NCBI RefSeq assembly: GCF_001680005.1
Contig: NC_033562.1
Coordinates: forward strand, 248,001 to 312,000
Direction of reading: 5' to 3'
DNA length: 64,000 bases
Source: Plasmodium coatneyi
Taxonomy: Eukaryota; Apicomplexa; Aconoidasida; Haemosporida; Plasmodiidae
This document shows positions 59,101 through 64,000 of the stretch, one piece after another. A program made the translations under genes and the position numbers. A model generated the notes under the pieces. That model searched no databases. It worked only from the letters and a program-made list of their open reading frames with translations, and had not been told where the DNA came from. How positions within the stretch are numbered: the stretch's first letter is position 1; every line of letters starts with the position of its first letter.

Positions 59101-60256
59101 GGGGTGCGGGTACAATAACGACCCATTAGCCTACTTAAACAGAATAAAGAGCGCAAAAAATAAATACATAGATGTATGGAACATGAAAGCATATGACCTA
59201 AACAATAATATCATTTTAAATAATAGCTTTATAAATTATTTCGACTTTGGAGTCATCTCCAGATTAGCTCTCCACTTTGATAACATCAGGAAAAAGTTCC
59301 CCCATTTTTTTAATAGCAGAATTGGAAATAAAATACTCTACGGAGAAGTAGGCTTTAGAGACTTCTGCTTCAATACATACAAATATAAGTTAAACCAAAA
59401 TATAAAATTGTACTGTGATGGGAAGAAGGTCAAAATTGATGAGGACATAGAAAGTGTGTGTTTGATAAACATTCCCTACTTTCTTGGGGGAGTCAAAATA
59501 TGGAAGGATGACGATGATAATGATAAGGGTAAACAGTACCATTCGGACATGGATAGGCAGAAACAGGAACAACATGTGAAAAGGAGGAAGACAAGTAAGA
59601 AGGAAATGAAGGAAGAAGTGGATGGAAACAAATCAACAAACAGCTCCAGCAATAGCAGCTTTATTGGCTGCTCAATGAATGATAATTTGGAAAATAAAAA
59701 TAACGGAGGAATTCCTTCCAACAGTTTCGGGGGGGAAAAAAGTACGAACCACCCTCTTGATGATCATAAAAAAATGGCCATGGCGGAATTTATAAAAAGT
59801 GCTGCTTTAAAACATTCGAATGGGGAAAATGTCAACCCGTCGGAGTTTTTCCAAAATGAAAAAACAAATGGCATTACACCAGATTCACACAGTGAAGGAG
59901 TGAATAATCCACAACGACAGGAGAATCCTTCCCCCCCCACGAATGACCAACCGTTCGACTATAGCAACATATACAAATCGTACAGACTGGACTTTTACAG
60001 ACAAAAGAAACGGAAGCACAAGTACCGAAAGCAGAAGATGGACGACAAAGTCATTGAAGTTATTGGGTTTCGTAATATGTTCCACATTCTTCAGGTGCAG
60101 ATCGGCATGTCTAGTGCCATTAAACTCTGCCAGGGAAGTGACATCAAGGTCAAGATTGACAAAACGTTTATTCAGAATAAAAATAAAATTTACTTCCAGT
60201 ACGATGGAGAGCCCGGCTTTCTCAACATCCATAAGTTGCATTTCACTCATAAGTAA
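56135..60256 (+). CDS. Diacylglycerol kinase, single exon, 1373 residues
   Basis: The enzyme phosphorylates diacylglycerol to phosphatidic acid, a lipid signal that in Plasmodium controls microneme secretion (family knowledge). A hydrophobic segment near residues 28-48 (GIFKLLFCLCIVVISIIFAR) followed by a Lys cluster suggests membrane anchoring. Two C1-type zinc fingers follow: CNVCNESIYSF with CVVCRNKCHIEC (about 125-160) and CNICSKKFSYF with CIWCNKYFHVRC (about 190-225). The catalytic domain starts near 397 (RKFLLIFLNVKSGG) and has the nucleotide-binding LLCGGDGTISIF at about 460; its second half, ILPLGTGNDLSYSLGWG, comes only at about 970. The accessory domain includes NIPYFLGGVKIW (about 1112) and, after another insert, VIGFRNMFHILQVQIG and YDGEPGFLNIHKL at the C-terminus. 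Both inserts are hydrophilic and low in complexity. The start is the first ATG of the frame. Confidence 0.93.
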   Translation: MEDFAYVDKNVYINLLVTIINKCKEYLLGVGIFKLLFCLCIVVISIIFARRKNKKKKKVNIYIQINNVRHGNGKKTAQLAEDQKCCAGNEDAQIVEPADVEPMNNKFYHITYSPHIFDLKSINSTELCNVCNESIYSFIFYKKDIFECVVCRNKCHIECAPNSNLMSCKTTVFFKNKHKFIRIRNCMWNNKCNICSKKFSYFSFPPFGKQYIYKCIWCNKYFHVRCIAKVAKKKKQTHDKKKQVKDAICTYGNNKYVLLPYEVAIKENVLLDFLTNAYHRVDEAGVGKDGVLLSYTAHALDKTPHDDETGELNKCERNEKEKKLEHAKGGNSSPLGNNTPDEQLCLDYVNHFSMFHKMRKFKSFPNCSKAKNNIIPVHENFLLNFFPIHLPIYEIKSSRKFLLIFLNVKSGGQVGKKLYQELLMYFNPLQIISIKSEKNVLNALNMYKEMICLNRVIILLCGGDGTISIFIDTLLKFFANEVAMGALQGKNKGKYNKLYYGNDKKNDQIISTKNTFLNKTIMNITAKLKHNKDALRKKWTNNITAQAKKPTTFFLKKRSEKNANHCGDHDGDDDDAGNISEEKAETYFGNDSCTAHVWGENQSDQLAPKLTSKVKGAFTGGRCIDDPAALNGELKGELISQLSDNFSGDLIDDLRQHLSSDLSNDLSNDLNVETNGWIAGRSSPKDLAKRGTEAKCGNGKYLYILEKLRNFKKKGAEKDDDGGNADGLCEDEAYKGSTVKSFQNGNSMLDKYSNSNTLIYSNCTENNEDPYFQSRKGKENEKMYDNILYHDYKEKSTCYLPMGTKLNENSPSYCQEANGANPSDEPDGSLGANPQNKADNKQHCYNGTSLNCSNGNSLHSGNADCDVTPHQGGYQGNYQDDCQGGVNGKTSLTDGLPNVDAVDPNRSDEDVIFQMDNGYKVIHTKEKKKIPQCDDHPSCEEKEITNNAIKGEDKAKRSNKSSLESYIACAPIGILPLGTGNDLSYSLGWGCGYNNDPLAYLNRIKSAKNKYIDVWNMKAYDLNNNIILNNSFINYFDFGVISRLALHFDNIRKKFPHFFNSRIGNKILYGEVGFRDFCFNTYKYKLNQNIKLYCDGKKVKIDEDIESVCLINIPYFLGGVKIWKDDDDNDKGKQYHSDMDRQKQEQHVKRRKTSKKEMKEEVDGNKSTNSSSNSSFIGCSMNDNLENKNNGGIPSNSFGGEKSTNHPLDDHKKMAMAEFIKSAALKHSNGENVNPSEFFQNEKTNGITPDSHSEGVNNPQRQENPSPPTNDQPFDYSNIYKSYRLDFYRQKKRKHKYRKQKMDDKVIEVIGFRNMFHILQVQIGMSSAIKLCQGSDIKVKIDKTFIQNKNKIYFQYDGEPGFLNIHKLHFTHK

Positions 60257-61200
60257 GGCGCAACCGGAGCGGACGGTCGAAGGGGGCACCACCACCATCA
60301 CCATCACCACCAGGCGTGCCCCGTGAGCTCGCACCTCGTTCGTTCATTCGTTCGTAGCCATTTGTTCGTTCGTCCGTCCGTCCGTCCGTCATTTTATCAT
60401 TTCCTGGGCTCCCCGCTCGTCCATACCGCATTCCCAATTCCGCCCCCCCTTTCTTTCCTCACCGCAGGTGCCAATATTTGTTTTTGTCTCCTAAGGACCC
60501 AATTTGATGCAATCTCGGAAAGGCCCTTTCTCCTTTTTTTTTGTAAAATTGCATGCCCTTTATTTTATACGTAGCGTGTTTATCGTGTCATTTTATTTAT
60601 CTCATTCGCTTTGTGTTTTCGTTATGCGTCGCTTCGCGCCCGCTTTTTCCTTTTCCTGTTTTTCTTTTTCTTTTTTTTGTTTTTGCGTGATTGCCTCAGC
60701 GTTGCTGACGAATAGCCAACGCCGTGCCTTTGAAGCCACGTGCAAGCTTCTTCACAAAGTTAACCCTTTTACGTGACCATTATACAGTTGTCCAATTATC
60801 CGTCCATTTACACACGATACCTACCGCTCATCAAATTTTTTTTTTTTAACGTCTTACCCATTTACCGCAAATGAATTCCCAAATTTAAATTCACGCATCA
60901 TAGTGAATTAGATTTTTAAAAGTAAATCACAAAGCGTTATAAATGTGAGGCAAAAATAAAAAAGGGGGGAAGTGTTAACTGGAAAAAAATGCTCGTAAAA
61001 AAAGTGCGCGTAAAAAAAATGCACGTAAAATGCGCTGGGTGGGAAAAAAAAATTAAAAAGTGAACAAATGTGCAAAAAAGAGAAAACAAAAATTAAAGCC
61101 ACATACTGCGCAGTACAGTATGTATTCTCCCCATTTGTGAAGATCCAAATGGCACAAATGTGTCAACGCGCCGGTTTAACGCGTCTACCAGATCGGCCTG
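60257..61200. other. Convergent 3' region with short tandem repeats
   Basis: The diacylglycerol kinase and the CHY zinc-finger gene end towards each other across 944 bases. A CAC/CAT triplet run lies at about 60287-60312 and a CGTT then CGTC tetranucleotide run at about 60337-60391. T-runs and A-runs follow. The short plus-strand frames (60323-60776) have no motif. No RNA gene was seen. Confidence 0.55.
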
Positions 61201-64000
61201 CTATTTCTTCTTTTTCTTCTGCACAGTTTGCCGGTTCAACAACTTGTACTTTTTGGAGTCATTCTTGCTTAGCGTGATTGCATTGCGGCATCCTTTTCCA
61301 CCCTGGAAAAATTGAAATGGGGGCAATGGTGAAAGGTGTGTGGGAGCGCAAAGTAGCATATGTGTATGCACACACATGCGCATTTTGCACGTGCGATGTT
61401 TTTTTTTTTTTCTTTTGCTCATTTCGCAAACCTCCCAGAAGTTCCCGCCTTTCTTCGTCTTCTTGTCCCGCTGACATACACACACATCGTCGTCATCAAA
61501 TTCACGAAAACAAAATCCGCAAATCACCCGCTTAGCAATGCCACATTCGTGGTTGCTATTTAAATCGTGGCAAGTGGGGCACGGAAATATCTTTAAAGGG
61601 GGGAAAGAAAAATAATGTAGAATGGCGGCGCGGCAAAATGTAGTGATGTTGTATTTTCGAAAGGGTGCACATAATGCCACATTCCCACCCGACTGTATAT
61701 ACACCCCGTGGTGGGTGGTCGACACGTGGCAATGACTCACCTTGTTACAACAGGGGAATTTGAAGAGCCGATGGGACTTTTTAAAATGCTTGCATGCACC
61801 ATCCTTCACTTCTATATTATTTACTTTTATAACATTTTTGCATTTTTCTATTTTCAAATTGTTCGCTGGAGCCAAGGCCTTCTTGTTGGACTTTTTTTTC
61901 GTGAATAGTTTGTTTATCATTTCGTCGATTCTGCGAAGGGGGAAAAAGGGGGGTGCAGTGCGTGTACAAGTGCAAACTTTTTTATAAGAGTACAGACGTA
62001 CCGTTATTTGGGACATACGTGTGCACGTGCGTGCCCCCCTGTTGGTGCACACAGAAGCACACGAAGGGACTTTACTTTTTTATAGCGGCATTGTTTGCGT
62101 TGACTATCTCGTCAAATGAGAAGCCGCTGTATTTGAACTCCAGCTTGGTGAAACACTTCTGGCAGTTCACGTGCATTTCTTTGCCTGTCATGGGGGGGGG
62201 TGAGGGTAAATAGCGTGTCGGTAAAAAATGACGGTGCGAGAGTGTATGCCTTCATGCACACACATGTGTGCTTGGAGAGGCAACTCCTCCCCCTGGGGTG
62301 ACGCCCATCCTATTTGTGGCAGTACCAGAAGTGACATTCTTCAGGATACTCTTCCTCCCGCAGCTTTCGCAATTCACGCTGTAATCCCCGCTTAACAAGT
62401 CCTAAAAAAGGTGGGGGAGAAAAAATAATGTAAAAATGAGTAAACATAAATGTAAGGGCAACGCCGCATGAAAAAAAACTCCGTGGAGTTATTTCTACCC
62501 TAGACTTACCATCAGAGAGCACTGATTAAACTTCAAAACGCACACGCAGCTGTTCTCCATAAAGCAAATATTTCTGTACACCTCTACAACGGCATTGCTG
62601 CTGCAGTTCACGCAGGTGCAAACTACATACAAAGAGGGGGGTAGAAAAAATAACATCATGATATGCCAGAATGAAAAAAAAGACAACAAAAAGAAAACGC
62701 CTGATTCATCGAATGCTCAGGGTGGACATTCCTGCTCTACCTAACTGGGGCGCGTCTTTGCTCGTCGTGGTGACATCAAATGTGTTGCAGCACCGGGTGC
62801 AAAGCAGCTGCAGCCTTGGGGGATAAAAAAGGGGGGATCCATGAGCACATATATGTGAAAAGAGTACATACGAAGTGTACAAATATGGGGCATGCACAAC
62901 TGCACGAGCGTTCTGACGGTGGTGACCCCCCCCAATTGAAGGCCCCCGTTGTAACACCTACTTCAACTGGATTGCTTTATACAGAGATATATTTTTGATG
63001 TGGACGTTTCCAAGCACAAGACTCTTCCCCGTTATGTTCACATTGTTGTTTATGTTCATGTCGTCGCTGTCAATGTCCTGATCCATCTCTTCGTTGTTCG
63101 CTTGGTCACTGCCTTCCTCATTCGGTTCGTTTGGTTCGTTTGATCCGTTTGGTCCGTTTGATCCGTTTGGTCCGTTTGATCCGTTCGATTCGTTCAGTTT
63201 GTTCGGTTCGAGTTGGCTCTGCCGTTCCTGCAGCTCCTTCTCCTTTTCCATCTTTTGCTTCTCCTTCAGAACGATGAACCTGCAATAGAGGAATCGCTTC
63301 AGGCAGTCCTCCGGACCCTTGGTCTTCACAATTTCGCTAACCTTTTCCCATTTTTCTGGGCAATTTTTTAAATCCTTGTACACCCTCAACCCTTCCTCAA
63401 GCAGCGTTTGTTCCTCCAGCTTCCAGTTCATTACTTTTTTTTTTTCTTCTTCCCTCTTCAACTTCCTCAGATTGTCATTCGCATTATGGCTACCTCCCAT
63501 CGGTGGGGTATCCTTCTGGTTGGTACCTCCACTGGGGGTATTGTCCGTACCGTCCTTCTTCTCCAAATCGTTATTTGTGCTTTGCCGATTGGGTTCTGCC
63601 CTTGGGATTTCCACCACGTCATTATTTTTCACCTCGTGATGAATATAGTACGGCCCGGTTTGGCCTTTTTCAGTTTCTTTTTCAAGCACATCCCTTCTTC
63701 TACAAGCATCTGTAACCATGTTACCTGGGCTTGATTCATTTAAATAACTATTTTGCAGCGTGGGGATACTTCTCTCATTGGTTTCGTGCAGATTATACGT
63801 GAAGTGTTCTTCTGATTTTTCGTTCAGATTAAATTGGGAATGTGTTTTCCCCTGATTGGGATGGACTTCATTTGTGTGTGCAAAATTTTGTTGCAATGAA
63901 TCCACCGATTGGTTCACTTGAACGCCGGGTACTTCCTTTTGCCTTTCCTTTTCGTGTTCACCAGTGTGACTGAAGGTAGTTTTTCCGCTTCCCCTTCTCC
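61201..64000 (-). CDS. SANT plus CHY zinc-finger protein, 3' eight exons (runs off right edge)
   Basis: Exons (minus): 62962 to beyond 64000, 62741-62814, 62510-62622, 62326-62401, 62076-62184, 61741-61930, 61432-61590 and 61201-61302; phases 2,1,0,1,2,0,0 all match. The first visible exon is hydrophilic, then has a SANT/Myb-like helix set, NWKLEEQTLLEEGLRVY with EKWEKVSEIVKTKGPEDC, and a Gly-Ser-Asn-Pro repeat. Next come cysteine pairs: LLCTRCCNTFD, CTCVNCSS, VNCESCGRK and VNCQKCFTKLEF. The last exons form a CHY zinc finger: CKHFKKSHRLFKFPCC, CPTCHDLNSNHEC, VICGFCFREF and GGKGCRNAITLSKND, ending in a basic Lys run. This order matches eukaryotic CHY-finger proteins with N-terminal SANT domains. 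A nuclear role is an inference. The frame is open to the right edge, so the start lies outside. Introns are 117-150 bases. Confidence 0.9.
63120..63192. repeat. Coding repeat of Asn-Gly-Pro-Ser units in the CHY gene
   Basis: Repeats of GATCCGTTTGGTCCGTTT and related 6- and 12-base units code for SNGPNG and NEPNE strings on the minus strand. This low-complexity tract lies between the SANT-like segment and the zinc fingers. Confidence 0.8.

Overview
The window is Plasmodium DNA from the simian-malaria clade, most likely P. knowlesi, with P. coatneyi the main alternative. It holds two complete SICAvar genes and the start of a third, two complete kir (PIR family) genes, and intrachromosomal telomere-like repeats of the GGGTTTA/GGGTTCA type. 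These lie beside AT-rich core genes with short introns and asparagine/lysine-rich insertions typical of Plasmodium.

Layout. Bases 1-31350 are a variant-antigen block. It contains the 5' end of a SICAvar gene running off the left edge (1-332, minus), a complete 10-exon SICAvar (4552-11587, minus), a 3-exon kir (12957-14824, minus), a second 3-exon kir (18657-20190, plus) and a complete 8-exon SICAvar (22391-29778, minus). I joined exons by hand from GT-AG (once GC-AG) borders and phase; every complete gene sums to an open frame of whole codons. Between and inside these genes lie pyrimidine-rich arrays, minisatellites, telomere-like tracts and a paralogous module 3' of each complete SICAvar. 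A broken gene (31434-32990, two in-frame stops) marks the border with the core.

Bases 34615-64000 are core genome. They hold a 4213-residue RCC1-repeat protein (34615-47635, minus) whose first and last exons are short and easily missed, a three-exon gene of unknown function (49624-51153, minus), a PPIL2-type U-box/cyclophilin protein (52073-54464, plus), a diacylglycerol kinase with a split catalytic domain (56135-60256, plus) and the 3' eight exons of a SANT plus CHY zinc-finger gene (61201-64000, minus, running off the right edge).

Function. SICAvar and kir products belong to families exported to the infected red-cell surface, where they vary antigenically. The core genes are unrelated housekeeping or regulatory functions. 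The most notable observations are: intron-like repeat arrays lying 5' of all three SICAvar genes; a stalk repeat shared between a kir and a SICAvar gene; a duplicated SICAvar 3' module; a SICAvar C-terminal repeat that continues out of frame past the stop; and an N-myristoylation-type start (MGNCKS) on the giant RCC1 protein.
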